Assembly: GCA_017631325.1 (NCBI GenBank)
Contig: JAGBTM010000014.1
Coordinates: forward strand, 1-51,107
DNA from: Clostridia bacterium
GTDB taxonomy: Bacteria > Bacillota > Clostridia > Oscillospirales > CAG-272
DNA: 51,107 nt
Direction of reading: 5' to 3'
Shown here: piece by piece, positions 15,584-24,774 of the stretch
How the letters are laid out: each line of letters opens with the position of its first letter
How positions within the stretch are numbered: position 1 is the first letter of the stretch
Program-made: the position numbers and the translations under genes
Notes under the pieces: model-generated
Told to the model about the DNA's origin: nothing
The model's input: the letters and a program-made list of their open reading frames with translations, nothing else
The model's database searches: none

Positions 15584-15612
15584 ATTATAACAGAGAAAAA
15601 AGTGTTTGTCAA
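15584..15612 (-). promoter_or_regulatory. Consensus promoter of the tRNA operon
   Basis: Minus strand TTGACA (15612-15607), 17-bp spacer, TATAAT (15589-15584), 17 bp before tRNA-Thr. Confidence 0.92.
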
Positions 15613-15740
15613 TACCTTTTTTGAAGATTTTTGGGACTTTTTAAAAAATATTTTCAGCATTTCAAAAAGAGTCAAAAGTAATGCTGCAAATTTAAAATAT
15701 TTTAATTTACTTCTCAAAGCGATAGGATTGCGATGAAAAC

Positions 15741-15768
15741 AAAGGGAGCTTTTTTCAAGCTCCCTTTT
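15741..15768 (-). terminator. Terminator of the DUF177-rpmF operon
   Basis: AAAGGGAGCTT and AAGCTCCCTTT (15741-15751 with 15757-15767) form an 11-bp stem; TTTTC follows on the minus strand. Confidence 0.8.
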
Positions 15769-15780
15769 GCTTTTGGCAAA

Positions 15781-15978
15781 TTATTTAGCCTCGCTGTCGT
15801 TCTTTGCAACGATTGCCTCACCCTTGTAGTAACCGCAAGCGGGACAAACTCTGTAAGCGAGTATAGCCTCGCCGCACTGAGGGCACTTTACGATGTTGGT
15901 GGGGGTGTCGAGCTTCCAAACGCTCGAGCGTCTCTTCATCTTTCTAGCGTGAGAAACTTTTCTCTTCGGTACTGCCAT
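15781..15978 (-). CDS. rpmF: 50S ribosomal protein bL32
   Basis: 65-residue ribosomal protein of the large subunit. The hallmark start MAVPKRKVSHARKMKRRS is present, followed by a zinc ribbon formed by CPQCGE (about 32-37) and CPACGYYKG (about 45-53), so this is the zinc-containing form. AGGAGG sits 7 nt before the ATG, one of the strongest ribosome binding sites of the window. It is co-transcribed with the DUF177 gene 54 bp upstream, the classical yceD-rpmF arrangement of bacteria, and ends at a hairpin terminator. Confidence 0.97.
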   Translation of the reverse strand: MAVPKRKVSHARKMKRRSSVWKLDTPTNIVKCPQCGEAILAYRVCPACGYYKGEAIVAKNDSEAK

Positions 15979-16032
15979 CTTTTACCTCCTGTGAGCATGC
16001 TATGAGCCGTGGCTCCACGCATTCTCGTTATG

Positions 16033-16581
16033 TTATTTTTTATTATTTTCTTTTTTCATTTCTTCCAAAATCCGACGAAGCGGCTCAAGGCGCGGATCTA
16101 TTTCGTTATGATCGCAATCGCATTTGCCCTCGTTAAGATTTTTTCCGCATTTGTGACACAGGCCGAGGCAATCCTCACGACAGAGAAATCTCGATGGAAA
16201 TTCCATCTCAAGCTGCTCGCGCAGCTGCTCGTCTATGTCAAGGAAGCCGTCCTCAATTATAGCGTAATCGTCAAGACGGTCCTCATCGAGATCCGAAAGT
16301 AAATTTCTCGGGGCCACGGTTTTCTCAAGGTCAAGCGTGAACTCTCCGGATACGGGAGATAGACATCTTGCACACTCGGCCGCGTATTCAACCGAGAGGG
16401 TAAGCGCCATTTTCATATATCCGGCAGTGTTGGTAATTTCACCCTTTACCTTCATGGGAGAAGGAAAACCGACGCCAAAAAGAAAGCTTCCGGCATCTTC
16501 GGACATGATATCGAGGGGTAGCTCGTAATCGAACTCAAGCAGTCTATCTCCCGCGAGGAGCGGTCTTAAATCTAACTTCAC
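16033..16581 (-). CDS. DUF177 (YceD) family protein
   Basis: 182-residue YceD-family protein, almost always encoded just upstream of rpmF as here and thought to be connected to 23S rRNA or large-subunit biogenesis. Visible features are CARCLSPV in the middle (residues about 71-78, the family Cys pair), then CREDCLGLCHKCGKNLNEGKCDC near the C-terminus, the four-cysteine metal-binding cluster of the Firmicute form. A charged helical tail follows. Its promoter lies at 16674-16646 on the minus strand. The name is by family only. Confidence 0.93.
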   Translation of the reverse strand: MKLDLRPLLAGDRLLEFDYELPLDIMSEDAGSFLFGVGFPSPMKVKGEITNTAGYMKMALTLSVEYAAECARCLSPVSGEFTLDLEKTVAPRNLLSDLDEDRLDDYAIIEDGFLDIDEQLREQLEMEFPSRFLCREDCLGLCHKCGKNLNEGKCDCDHNEIDPRLEPLRRILEEMKKENNKK

Positions 16582-16645
16582 TCGATATCCTCCTTTTTCG
16601 CCTTTGGGCGCAGTTTAGGCTACGGTCTCCAAAGTCGTACATCAT

Positions 16646-16674
16646 ATTATAAAACAACTAAAGAAAAAAGTCAA
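16646..16674 (-). promoter_or_regulatory. Promoter of the DUF177-rpmF operon
   Basis: Minus strand TTGACT (16674-16669), 17-bp spacer, TATAAT (16651-16646). The remaining spacer up to 16831 is AT-rich with no recognised feature. Confidence 0.88.
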
Positions 16675-16831
16675 TAGGAAAAATAAAAAAAGTTTCTTTT
16701 TTAACCAAACTTTTCCGACGCGTTGCCGTTTTACCGCCCGTGGTGTCATCATCTTTGAATTTCGCCACTCAAAAAGCACAAAAATACAAAAAGAAAGCAG
16801 TATTGTCCTTATGGAAAAAAGTACGAAAATG

Positions 16832-16860
16832 TTGACTTTTTAGCCGTAAAGCAGTATAAT
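16832..16860 (+). promoter_or_regulatory. Promoter of the first MATE gene
   Basis: TTGACT (16832-16837), 17-bp spacer, TATAAT (16855-16860). Confidence 0.88.
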
Positions 16861-16862
16861 GA

Positions 16863-16881
16863 GTTAGATTGTAAATCTAAC
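16863..16881. promoter_or_regulatory. Palindromic operator candidate at the MATE transcription start
   Basis: GTTAGATTGTAAATCTAAC is a perfect inverted repeat (8-bp arms, 3-nt centre) immediately downstream of the -10, covering the predicted start point. That position suits a repressor site; the repressor is not encoded next to it. Confidence 0.6.
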
Positions 16882-16955
16882 GCTCGGATTTGCGGGCAAT
16901 AGGTGTAAACAATAGAGTGAAAAACGCACTCGTGGTACATTTTGGAGGAATTGAA

Positions 16956-18380
16956 ATGGTACAGGTGAAGGGAAAACGCAGAGTAGACGCAACCGAAGGA
17001 CCAATGTTTTCGAAAATGTTCTTTTTCGTAGTTCCACTTATGCTGACTAACCTATTAAATCACCTTTATAATATGGCTGATAACATAGTAGTAGGTCAGT
17101 TCTCCGACGATCCGACAGCACTCGCGGCAGTCGGCGTTACCGGCTCGCTAAATTCGCTTTTTGTAAATCTCGCGATAGGAATTTCGGTAGGCTCGGGTGT
17201 TCTTGTAGCGCGCAACTTCGGCGCAAGGGACAAGGATAAACTTTCACGGAGCGTGCATACGGCTATGACTTTGGCGGTTATAGTCGGAATTATACTGGGA
17301 ATTGCAAGGTTCTTCCTTTCCGAATGGGCGCTTGCTCTTATGGGTACAAAGGCTGAACTTATGCCTAACGCCGTCCTTTATTGTCAGATTCTCGCTATCG
17401 GCATGCCGGGTACTATAGTTTTTACCTTTGGCTCGGCCGTGCTTCGTTCTGTCGGTGATTCGAAAACTTCGCTTTACGCCTCAATGATTACGGGTATTCT
17501 CAATGTTCTTTTGAACCTGTTTTTCGTTATAGTATGCGGCATGTCGGTTGCCGGCGTTGCCCTTGCAACGATAATCGCAAAATACGTTTCCGCTGCAATT
17601 GTTATGTGGGTGCTTATCAAAAGGCGTGACGAGGACTACGCCTTTGATTTCAAGAAGATGTGTCTTGATGGTAAAATGGTCAAGGATATTCTCTATATCG
17701 GCATACCATCGTCGATACAGAGCGCGATTTACAGCTTCACTAACGTATTCCTCACTGCCGCCTTCAACACATTCTCGATAGCGGCAATGTCGGCAAGAAC
17801 CATAGCAAACAATATAGACACTCTGCTTGGCACCGCCGTTAATACTTACCAGCATGCATCCGTTACTTTCACGAGCCAGAACTATGGAGCAAAGAAGCCG
17901 GATAGAATGAAAAAAAGCGTTCTTATAGCGGTGCTTCAGGCAGGTGGACTTGGAATTATACTCGGTCAGCTTATGCTCATTTTTAACGAGCCTATTATAA
18001 ATATGTATCTTTCCTCTGACGATCCCTCAAGGGTGGAGGTTGTGACGTATGCCAAGGAAATTATGTCTATAATGCTTTCCTGCTATTTTATAGGCTTTAT
18101 TTCGGATACGATAGCAGGATTTCTGCGAGGTCTCGGAGCATCAATAAACTCTATGCTGGTTTCGGTTATCGGCGTGTGCGGTATACGAATAGCCTGGATT
18201 TTCTTCGTTTTCCCGACCTATAACACGGTCACAGGCTTATATATGATGTACCCTGTGTCCTGGTCGGCAACGGCACTTGGACTAACAATTATGGCTATCG
18301 TGGTTTTCAGGAAAGTAAAACGCAAAATGCTTCCGGAAATTCAAAGCGAAAACAAAGACGCCACCGTTAAGACGGTGTAG
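16956..18380 (+). CDS. MATE family efflux transporter
   Basis: 474-residue Na+- or H+-coupled exporter of the MATE family with twelve predicted membrane segments in two homologous halves. Family features near the start are FFFVVPLMLTNLLNHLYNMADNIVVGQF and ALAAVGVTGSL, then SVGSGVLVARNFGA. The second half begins GIPSSIQSAIYSFTNV and contains ARTIANNIDTLLG and SQNYGAKKPDR. The ATG at 16956 follows GGAGG by 7 nt; an upstream in-frame ATG at 16890 lacks this. A palindrome at the promoter suggests repression. Substrates cannot be predicted; relatives export cationic drugs or dyes. Confidence 0.92.
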   Translation: MVQVKGKRRVDATEGPMFSKMFFFVVPLMLTNLLNHLYNMADNIVVGQFSDDPTALAAVGVTGSLNSLFVNLAIGISVGSGVLVARNFGARDKDKLSRSVHTAMTLAVIVGIILGIARFFLSEWALALMGTKAELMPNAVLYCQILAIGMPGTIVFTFGSAVLRSVGDSKTSLYASMITGILNVLLNLFFVIVCGMSVAGVALATIIAKYVSAAIVMWVLIKRRDEDYAFDFKKMCLDGKMVKDILYIGIPSSIQSAIYSFTNVFLTAAFNTFSIAAMSARTIANNIDTLLGTAVNTYQHASVTFTSQNYGAKKPDRMKKSVLIAVLQAGGLGIILGQLMLIFNEPIINMYLSSDDPSRVEVVTYAKEIMSIMLSCYFIGFISDTIAGFLRGLGASINSMLVSVIGVCGIRIAWIFFVFPTYNTVTGLYMMYPVSWSATALGLTIMAIVVFRKVKRKMLPEIQSENKDATVKTV

Positions 18381-18414
18381 GCGGTATAAAAAGAGTACAA
18401 ACCCGAAAGAATTC

Positions 18415-18443
18415 AAGCGAGGCGCGATTTGCGCCTCGCTTTG
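18415..18443 (+). terminator. Terminator after the first MATE gene
   Basis: AAGCGAGGCGC and GCGCCTCGCTT form a perfect 11-bp stem around GATTT; the T-run is short. Confidence 0.8.
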
Positions 18444-18508
18444 CTCATGTTCAAAGGTTCAAAAAGCTATCTAAAAAGTGCATATGCGCGCTGCTAAAAT
18501 AATAAATA

Positions 18509-18537
18509 TTGACAAACCGAGAAAAAAACTGTATACT
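18509..18537 (+). promoter_or_regulatory. Promoter of fhs
   Basis: TTGACA (18509-18514), 17-bp spacer, TATACT (18532-18537), 76 bp before the chosen ATG. Confidence 0.85.
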
Positions 18538-18612
18538 ATTTATACGCATAAATTATTTAGTGGAAAGCAAACCGAAATTCCGCATAGAATAATAGGAAAA
18601 GAGGATAAGAAA

Positions 18613-20283
18613 ATGACAGATATAGAAATAGCGCAGGCGGCGAAGCCAAAACACATTCTCGAGATTGCAAAATCTGCGGGAATTGACGAAAAATATATAG
18701 AGCTTTACGGAAATAACAAGGCGAAAATCGACCTTTCCTTCCTTTCTCGCGAGGATAGGAAGAGTGACGGCAAGCTCGTCCTCGTTACCGCTATTACCCC
18801 CACTCCTGCGGGAGAGGGAAAGACCACCACAACGATAGGCCTCGCCGACGGACTTAAGAAAATCGGCAAAAGCGTTGCCGTTGCGCTTCGCGAGCCCTCG
18901 CTCGGCCCCGTTTTCGGTGTCAAGGGCGGTGCCGCGGGAGGTGGATACGCCCAGGTTATTCCTATGGAGGATATAAACCTGCATTTTACGGGTGACTTTC
19001 ACGCAATAGGTGCGGCTAACAACCTTCTTGCCGCAATGCTCGATAACCACATCTATCAGGGCAACTCGCTCGGCATAGACCCACGCCGTATTACCTGGAA
19101 GCGTTGCGTCGATATGAACGACCGTCAGCTCAGATACGTTACGGACGGACTTGGCGGAAGAGTGAACGGTGTGCCCCGTGAGGACGGCTACGATATAACC
19201 GTTGCATCTGAAATTATGGCTGTGCTTTGTCTTTCAAGCTCTATATCCAACCTTAAGGACAGACTTTCGAAAATTATAGTAGGCTACACCTACGACGAGC
19301 GTCCCGTAACCGCAGGCGACCTCAAGGCCGAGGGCGCTATGACGGCACTCTTAAAGGATGCTATAAAGCCGAACCTCGTGCAGACCCTTGAGGGTACTCC
19401 TGCATTCGTTCACGGCGGCCCGTTTGCCAATATAGCTCACGGCTGTAACTCTGTAATCGCTACACGGGTGGCCCTTTCTACCGCAGAATACGCTGTAACC
19501 GAGGCTGGCTTTGGCGCAGACCTCGGAGCAGAGAAGTTCCTTGATATCAAGTGCCGTATGGCGGGACTTACTCCCTCTGCAGTTGTTATAGTCGCAACCG
19601 TCAGAGCGCTCAAAATGCACGGTGGACTTCAAAAGACCGCGCTCGCAGAGGAAAATCTCGAGGCGCTAGAGGCCGGTATTCCTAACCTTTTAAGACACGT
19701 TTCCAATATCAAAAACGTATATAAGCTCCCCGCAGTTGTTGCGGTAAACCGTTTCCCGACCGATACCGATCGTGAAATAGAGTTTATCATTGATAAATGC
19801 AAGGCTCTTGGCGTAAACGTAGTTCTCTCAACGGTATGGGCAGACGGAGGCCGAGGCGGAGAGGCTCTCGCCCGCGAGGTCGTCAGACTTTGTGAGCAGC
19901 AAAAGGGTGAGTTCACATATTCATACGAGCTTTGCGCCACTATCGAACAAAAGATAGAGGCTATAACCAAAAAGATTTATGGTGGTACCGGTATCACCGT
20001 ATTGCCCGCAGCCAAAAAACAGATTGATACTATACGTGCCCTCGGCTTTGAAAAGCTGCCGATATGTGTCGCAAAAACGCAGTATTCATTCTCCGACGAC
20101 CCGACAAAGCTCGGTGCGCCCGAGGACTTCAAGGTCACCGTCAAGAACGTCAAAATTTCTGCCGGAGCCGGCTTTATCGTAGTTTTGACAGGCGATATTA
20201 TGACTATGCCGGGACTTCCCAAATCCCCTGCGGCAGAGCGCATCGACGTTGACGAGAACGGTAAAATTACGGGACTGTTTTAA
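18613..20283 (+). CDS. fhs: Formate--tetrahydrofolate ligase
   Basis: ATP-dependent ligation of formate to tetrahydrofolate giving 10-formyl-THF, feeding purine and formylmethionyl-tRNA synthesis and, in acetogens, the methyl branch of the Wood-Ljungdahl pathway. The 556 residues show the family sequence throughout: ATP loop [18 protein letters not shown] (about 65-82), [36 protein letters not shown] split here as successive motifs, [27 protein letters not shown] and the [12 protein letters not shown] end. The ATG at 18613 follows AGAGGAT; an in-frame upstream ATG at 18478 would lie before the promoter. No other acetogenesis genes are nearby, so a biosynthetic role is the safer reading. The stop lies inside a tandem duplication. 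Confidence 0.97.
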   Translation: MTDIEIAQAAKPKHILEIAKSAGIDEKYIELYGNNKAKIDLSFLSREDRKSDGKLVLVTAITPTPAGEGKTTTTIGLADGLKKIGKSVAVALREPSLGPVFGVKGGAAGGGYAQVIPMEDINLHFTGDFHAIGAANNLLAAMLDNHIYQGNSLGIDPRRITWKRCVDMNDRQLRYVTDGLGGRVNGVPREDGYDITVASEIMAVLCLSSSISNLKDRLSKIIVGYTYDERPVTAGDLKAEGAMTALLKDAIKPNLVQTLEGTPAFVHGGPFANIAHGCNSVIATRVALSTAEYAVTEAGFGADLGAEKFLDIKCRMAGLTPSAVVIVATVRALKMHGGLQKTALAEENLEALEAGIPNLLRHVSNIKNVYKLPAVVAVNRFPTDTDREIEFIIDKCKALGVNVVLSTVWADGGRGGEALAREVVRLCEQQKGEFTYSYELCATIEQKIEAITKKIYGGTGITVLPAAKKQIDTIRALGFEKLPICVAKTQYSFSDDPTKLGAPEDFKVTVKNVKISAGAGFIVVLTGDIMTMPGLPKSPAAERIDVDENGKITGLF

Positions 20284-20305
20284 TCATACGGGACTGTTTT
20301 AATCA
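20268..20305. repeat. 19-bp tandem duplication across the fhs stop codon
   Basis: TACGGGACTGTTTTAATCA occurs at 20268-20286 and again at 20287-20305; the first copy contains the fhs stop TAA (20281-20283). Confidence 0.95.
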
Positions 20306-20390
20306 AATAAATACACCGCCTTGAAGGTGGTATAGGTCATCAAACGGCTTGCTTTATTTATTTGCTACGAGCCGTGTAAGGATAAAGATT

Positions 20391-20963
20391 ATGAAGCTCA
20401 TTATTGCATCAAATAATTCGCACAAGATAGGCGAAATCAAGAAAATTCTCTCAGGCAAATTTGAGAGTATAATTTCGCTGCAAGAGGCCGGAATATGCCA
20501 CGAAACCGTTGAGGACGGCGAAACCTTTATGGAAAACGCTCTCAAAAAGGCAAGAGAAATAGCTGAAATTTCGGGCGAATGCGCCCTCGCTGACGACAGC
20601 GGAATATGTGTCGATGCCCTCGGTGGTGCACCGGGTGTGTACAGCGCTCGTTACTCAGGCGAGCACGGTGACGACGAAAAAAACAACGCTCTTCTTCTTA
20701 AAAATCTCGAGGATAAATCCGATAGGTCGGCTCACTATACCGCCGCGGTAGCGCTTGTTTATCCTGACGGCAGGGAAATATGTGCCGAGGGCTATATGTA
20801 CGGAAAAATCATACACGCCCCCCGTGGAAACGGTGGATTTGGCTACGACCCCCTGTTCGTTATGGATGGCGAGGAGCGTACGGTTGCCGAGATGTCAGCT
20901 GAGGAAAAGAACGAGTGCAGCCACCGTTCAAACGCACTTAATTTACTTCTTTCGAAACTTTAA
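20391..20963 (+). CDS. rdgB: RdgB/HAM1 non-canonical purine NTP pyrophosphatase
   Basis: Hydrolyses dITP, XTP and similar deaminated nucleotides to monophosphates, keeping them out of DNA and RNA. The 190 residues have the family pattern: IIASNNSHKIGEIKKIL at the start, ETFMENALKKA, ALADDSGICVDALGGAPGVYSARYSG, FGYDPLF and the C-terminal SHRSNAL. The ATG at 20391 is chosen because AAGGA lies 8-12 nt upstream and homologues begin MKLIIAS. It is followed by a TRIC-family gene after 14 bp, so the two probably share a transcript. Confidence 0.95.
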   Translation: MKLIIASNNSHKIGEIKKILSGKFESIISLQEAGICHETVEDGETFMENALKKAREIAEISGECALADDSGICVDALGGAPGVYSARYSGEHGDDEKNNALLLKNLEDKSDRSAHYTAAVALVYPDGREICAEGYMYGKIIHAPRGNGGFGYDPLFVMDGEERTVAEMSAEEKNECSHRSNALNLLLSKL

Positions 20964-20977
20964 TTTGAGGTAACGCT

Positions 20978-21664
20978 TTGGAAGGATTACTTTACTTTAT
21001 TGAGATTGTCGGCATTATTTCATTTTCTGCCGCAGGCGCTATGATAGCCATTGACGAGGAAACCGACCTTTTCGGTGTTCTTATACTCTCTCTTGTCACC
21101 TGCTTTGGCGGCGGTCTTATGCGCGACGTTATCGTAGGCGAGGGACTTCCCGCGCTGTTTTCGATGCATCTGGAGCTTATAATCTGCGCGTCGACCTCGC
21201 TTGTGATATTTATTGCCGCGGCCCTCTTCAAACGCGAATACGTTCGCGAGGAGCAGACCGTAAACAAAATTAACAACGTTCTTGATGCGCTCGGCATAGG
21301 CGTATTTACGGCAACGGGTACGGCTATGTATATTTCACACGGTCCCCTCGTTTCGATAGTTGCGGGTACATTTTCGGCTGTGGGCGGAGGACTTCTCAGA
21401 GATATAATTTTGAGAAACGTTCCGTTCATTCTTAAAAAGAGAGTTTATGCCGTCGCGGTTATTTTTGGCGCGTCATTATACTACGTCTTTGAGACCTACG
21501 TTCTTTCCTCGGTCGAAAACAGCGGGGTAATTTCAACTGTAATATGCCTTGCCACCGTCTTCGTCATCAGAATGTGCGCAACGCGCTTTAAGTGGAATAT
21601 ACCAAAGGCTATAATTTTTAGTCAAATAGAGGACACGCAGGATAGCTCGAAATCGCAAAAATAA
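20978..21664 (+). CDS. TRIC/UPF0126 family membrane protein
   Basis: 228-residue membrane protein with two homologous halves of three helices, matching the bacterial TRIC cation-channel (UPF0126, YicG/YadS) family. The repeated motif is clear: GAMIAIDEETDLFGV with GGGLMRDVIVG in the first half and GTAMYISHG with GGGLLRDIILRNVP in the second. The start is TTG at 20978: GAGGT lies 6-10 nt upstream and no nearby ATG fits. It is probably co-transcribed with rdgB. Potassium conductance is known for prokaryotic TRIC relatives; the role here is inferred. Confidence 0.9.
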   Translation: MEGLLYFIEIVGIISFSAAGAMIAIDEETDLFGVLILSLVTCFGGGLMRDVIVGEGLPALFSMHLELIICASTSLVIFIAAALFKREYVREEQTVNKINNVLDALGIGVFTATGTAMYISHGPLVSIVAGTFSAVGGGLLRDIILRNVPFILKKRVYAVAVIFGASLYYVFETYVLSSVENSGVISTVICLATVFVIRMCATRFKWNIPKAIIFSQIEDTQDSSKSQK

Positions 21665-21724
21665 GAACGTCGCGGGCTTTTTCGGACACGTCAAGTGGGT
21701 ATATGCGCTTTTTGACGGTACCCG

Positions 21725-21870
21725 GCTTGGCCTTGTTTTGAATTTATCTTTGAGTTTAACTCTTAATTCAGCTTCGGACTTTGATTAGAATTTGACTTCG
21801 GATTTTGCTCGATTTTAGTTTTTGATTTTGCCCAGAATTTAGCTTTGAATTTTGATTTGGCTTGCACTGT
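21725..21870. repeat. Degenerate tandem repeat, about 23-24 bp period, upstream of rpsO
   Basis: The spacer contains reiterated GAATTTRRCTTYGRAT-like units (GAATTTATCTTTGAG, GAATTTGACTTCGGAT, GAATTTAGCTTTGAA and intermediates). There is no coding potential that I can see. The spacer 21665-22096 (432 bp) otherwise holds the rpsO promoter and leader. Confidence 0.6.
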
Positions 21871-21937
21871 GAGATGCCGGATATATCAAGGAATATATTT
21901 GTTATTAAAATAAATTAATAAAAATTTTCAAAACCCC

Positions 21938-21966
21938 TTTACAAAAGGGAACTTTTATGCTATAAT
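21938..21966 (+). promoter_or_regulatory. Promoter of rpsO
   Basis: TTTACA (21938-21943), 17-bp spacer, TATAAT (21961-21966). Confidence 0.8.
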
Positions 21967-22096
21967 AATCGACGGCCCTTTGCCGAGTGTGGCGTAGGCC
22001 GAGCTCCGTTTGGCGTATAACACCTTGCGTGGCTCGTGCATTTCACCCGCGTCAAGCTAGGCCTTGGGACGATTAAAATAAGAAAGGTGAAGAAAA
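21967..22096 (+). promoter_or_regulatory. Structured rpsO leader, possible S15 autoregulatory RNA
   Basis: About 125 nt of leader precede rpsO. Outer segments AATCG (21967-21971) and CGATT (22070-22074) can pair, GGCC boxes at 21974 and 22060 can extend this, and GAGC/GCTC can close an inner arm. S15 represses its own synthesis through leader RNAs in several bacteria with unrelated structures; membership of a known class is not shown. Confidence 0.45.
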
Positions 22097-22363
22097 ATGA
22101 TTGCAAAGGAAACAAAGACCGCTCTTATCGAAGAGTACAAGATCAATGAGAGAGACACCGGCTCGCCCGAGGTTCAGGTAGCTATTCTTACTACCAGAAT
22201 CAACGAGCTCACCGAGCACATGAAGAAGAACCCCAAGGACTTCCACTCTCAGAGAGGTCTTGCAAAGATGGTTGGTCACAGAAAGCAGCTTCTCGCATAC
22301 CTTCAGAAGAAGGACATCGAGAGATACAGAGCAGTTATCAAGAGACTCGGCCTCAGAAAGTAA
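22097..22363 (+). CDS. rpsO: 30S ribosomal protein uS15
   Basis: 88-residue small-subunit protein that binds the central domain of 16S rRNA early in assembly. The sequence is typical: [27 protein letters not shown] split as DTGSPEVQ and TRINELTEH motifs, [20 protein letters not shown], and the end [18 protein letters not shown] precedes the ATG. It is monocistronic with its own promoter, structured leader and terminator; pnp follows after 251 bp, the common bacterial rpsO-pnp order. Confidence 0.97.
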   Translation: MIAKETKTALIEEYKINERDTGSPEVQVAILTTRINELTEHMKKNPKDFHSQRGLAKMVGHRKQLLAYLQKKDIERYRAVIKRLGLRK

Positions 22364-22376
22364 TTTCGGCTATAAT

Positions 22377-22409
22377 AAGCGGGAACGTCGTCTTCGTTCC
22401 CGCTTGTTT
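22377..22409 (+). terminator. Terminator of rpsO
   Basis: AAGCGGGAACG (22377-22387) pairs with CGTTCCCGCTT (22395-22405), followed by GTTTT. Confidence 0.9.
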
Positions 22410-22614
22410 TGCAAAGCAACGGTATATCAAGACAATTAGCTAAGCACAATTTTTGCGTGTCCTTTTGGTGAAGCTGGATTTCGCAAAGCAGAGAATTTTA
22501 AAACGAGGCGTGGGTATAGCAGTTAAATATGTATCCAAAGAGGCAGGTCTTTGGGTGGATATTTAAGTGCTATGATCACTCCTCAAGGAAAAATAAAATT
22601 AAGGAGTAATTAAA

Positions 22615-24732
22615 ATGGTAGAAAACTTCAAAACCTTTAACGATTACAAGGAATTTAAGTACGAGCTTGCAGGCAGACCTCTTGTTGTAAAGACCGGCAA
22701 AATAGCAGGCCTTGCAAACGGCGCGGCTCTCGTACAGTACGGCGAGACCACCGTTCTCGCAACCGCAACTGCGTCGGCAGCTCCCAGAGAGGGAATTGAT
22801 TTCCTTCCTCTTTCGGTTGACTACGACGAGAAGATGTACGCAGTAGGCAAAATCCCCGGAGGATTTTTAAAGCGTGAGGGTAAGCCCTCCGAGAAGGCGG
22901 TTCTTGCAGGTAGAGTTATCGACAGACCCGTCAGACCCCTTTTCCCTAAGGACCTCAGAAACGATATTTCGCTTCTTCTCACCATTATGTCGGTTGACCC
23001 TGACTGCTCGCCTGAAATCACCGCAATGATAGGCGCTTCCATCGCTCTTTCCATCTCGGATATTCCGTGGAACGGCCCCATCGCAGGCGTATTTATGGGC
23101 CTTGTTGACGGTGAGATAGTAGTAAACCCCACAGCAGAGCAGCGCAAGGTCTCCGACCTCGAGCTTACCGTTGCCGCTTCCGAGGGCAAGGTAGTTATGA
23201 TCGAGGCAGGCGCTAACGAGGTTTCCGACGAGGTTATGTTCGAGGCTATTATGAAGGCGCACGAGGAGTGCCGCGGTGTAGTTAAGTTCATTAACGACAT
23301 CGTAGCCGAGATAGGCAAGCCCAAGTTCGAGTACGCATCTGGCGAGCTTGACCACGATATGTTCGACGAAATCTTCGCATACTGCGAGGAGCGTGTTATG
23401 GAGGCTCTCGATACCGACGACAAGAACGTAAGAGATGCCAAGATGCAGCCCATTATGGACGACATCGTCGCAAGCTTCGAGGAGAAATACGAGGACATCA
23501 AGGTAGTTCTTCCCGAGCTTATCTACAAGATACAGAAGAAGATAGTCCGTCGCTGGCTTCTCGTTGACAAGAAGAGAGTTGACGGTCGCCGTATGGACGA
23601 AATCCGTCCCCTTGCATCTGAGGTGGGCGTTATTCCGAGAGTACACGGCTCGGGCCTTTTCACCAGAGGTCAGACCCAAGTTCTCACCATCGCAACCCTC
23701 GGTACTCTTTCCGATGCGCAGAAGCTCGAGGGACTTGACGACGAGACCACCAAGAGATATATGCACCATTACAATATGCCCGGCTACTCCACCGGCGAAG
23801 CAAAGGCGCTTCGTTCTCCCGGCAGACGTGAGATAGGCCACGGTGCTCTTGCTGAGCGCTCGCTCGTTCCCGTTCTTCCCTCCGAGGAGGAGTTCCCCTA
23901 TGCAATCCGCCTTGTTTCCGAGGTTGTAAGCTCGAACGGCTCTACCTCTCAGGGCTCTGTTTGCGGCTCTACTCTTGCTCTTATGGACGCAGGCGTTCCG
24001 ATTAAGGCTCCCGTTGCAGGTATCTCCTGCGGTCTTATCACCGCAGAGGACGGCTCTTGGGATACTATGATTGACATTCAGGGTCTTGAGGACTTCTACG
24101 GCGATATGGACTTCAAGGTTGCAGGAACCAAGAAGGGTATCACCTCTATCCAGATGGACCTCAAGGTTGACGGTCTTACCCCGGAGATTATCAAGCAGGC
24201 GCTTGAAACCACTCACCAGGGAAGAAACGAGATTATCGACAAGGTTATCCTTGCGGCAATTCCCGCGCCGAGAAGCGAGGTTTCTAAGAACGCTCCCAAG
24301 ATGATCACCATGAATATCGACCCCGACAAGATTCGCGAGGTTATCGGTAAGGGTGGCTCTGTTATTCAGAAAATCGTTGCAGATACCGGCGCAAAAATCG
24401 ACATCAACGACGACGGTACCGTATTCATTGCGGCTGTTGAGCGTGACAGTGCAGATATGGCTAAGGCTATTATCGATGCTATCGTATTCGAGCCCGTTGT
24501 CGGCGAGACCTACGAGGGTACCGTAACCAGAATTATCCCCATCGGCGCATTCGTTGAGTATGCTCCCGGCAAGGAGGGAATGGTACACATCTCCAAGCTT
24601 CAGGATAAGAGAACCGAGAAGGTTGAGGACGTCGTAGCAGTTGGCGATACCGTCAGAGTTAAGTATCTTGGCACCGACGAGAAGGGCAGACAGAACCTCT
24701 CCATGAGAGACGCTGCTCCCAAGGCTGAGTAA
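22615..24732 (+). CDS. pnp: Polyribonucleotide nucleotidyltransferase (PNPase)
   Basis: Phosphorolytic 3'-5' exoribonuclease of the RNA degradation machinery, acting as a trimer. The 705 residues contain, in order, the first RNase PH domain (GETTVLATATAS, PGGFLKREGKPSEKAVLAGR as adjacent motifs), the helical linker, the second catalytic RNase PH domain (RVHGSGLFTRGQTQVL, YNMPGYSTGEAKALRSPGRR, SNGSTSQGSVCGSTLALMDAG), a KH domain (DKIREVIGKGGSVIQKI, about 570-590) and an S1 domain (EGTVTRIIPIGAFVEYAPGKEGMVHIS, from about 630). Length is normal. AAGGAG lies before the ATG. I see no convincing promoter in the 205 bp after the rpsO terminator; read-through is possible. Confidence 0.97.
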   Translation: MVENFKTFNDYKEFKYELAGRPLVVKTGKIAGLANGAALVQYGETTVLATATASAAPREGIDFLPLSVDYDEKMYAVGKIPGGFLKREGKPSEKAVLAGRVIDRPVRPLFPKDLRNDISLLLTIMSVDPDCSPEITAMIGASIALSISDIPWNGPIAGVFMGLVDGEIVVNPTAEQRKVSDLELTVAASEGKVVMIEAGANEVSDEVMFEAIMKAHEECRGVVKFINDIVAEIGKPKFEYASGELDHDMFDEIFAYCEERVMEALDTDDKNVRDAKMQPIMDDIVASFEEKYEDIKVVLPELIYKIQKKIVRRWLLVDKKRVDGRRMDEIRPLASEVGVIPRVHGSGLFTRGQTQVLTIATLGTLSDAQKLEGLDDETTKRYMHHYNMPGYSTGEAKALRSPGRREIGHGALAERSLVPVLPSEEEFPYAIRLVSEVVSSNGSTSQGSVCGSTLALMDAGVPIKAPVAGISCGLITAEDGSWDTMIDIQGLEDFYGDMDFKVAGTKKGITSIQMDLKVDGLTPEIIKQALETTHQGRNEIIDKVILAAIPAPRSEVSKNAPKMITMNIDPDKIREVIGKGGSVIQKIVADTGAKIDINDDGTVFIAAVERDSADMAKAIIDAIVFEPVVGETYEGTVTRIIPIGAFVEYAPGKEGMVHISKLQDKRTEKVEDVVAVGDTVRVKYLGTDEKGRQNLSMRDAAPKAE

Positions 24733-24774
24733 TTTTCGATACGCAAAAGCCTAAATTTAAAGATAAATAAAGAC

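Noticed and set aside
22464..22490. tRNA-Tyr-like fragment upstream of pnp
   Set aside because: Only about ten consecutive bases match the tRNA end; no acceptor or anticodon structure.
22867..24588. 573-codon open frame opposite pnp
   Set aside because: It is the antisense shadow of a highly conserved gene; no ribosome binding site or family resemblance.
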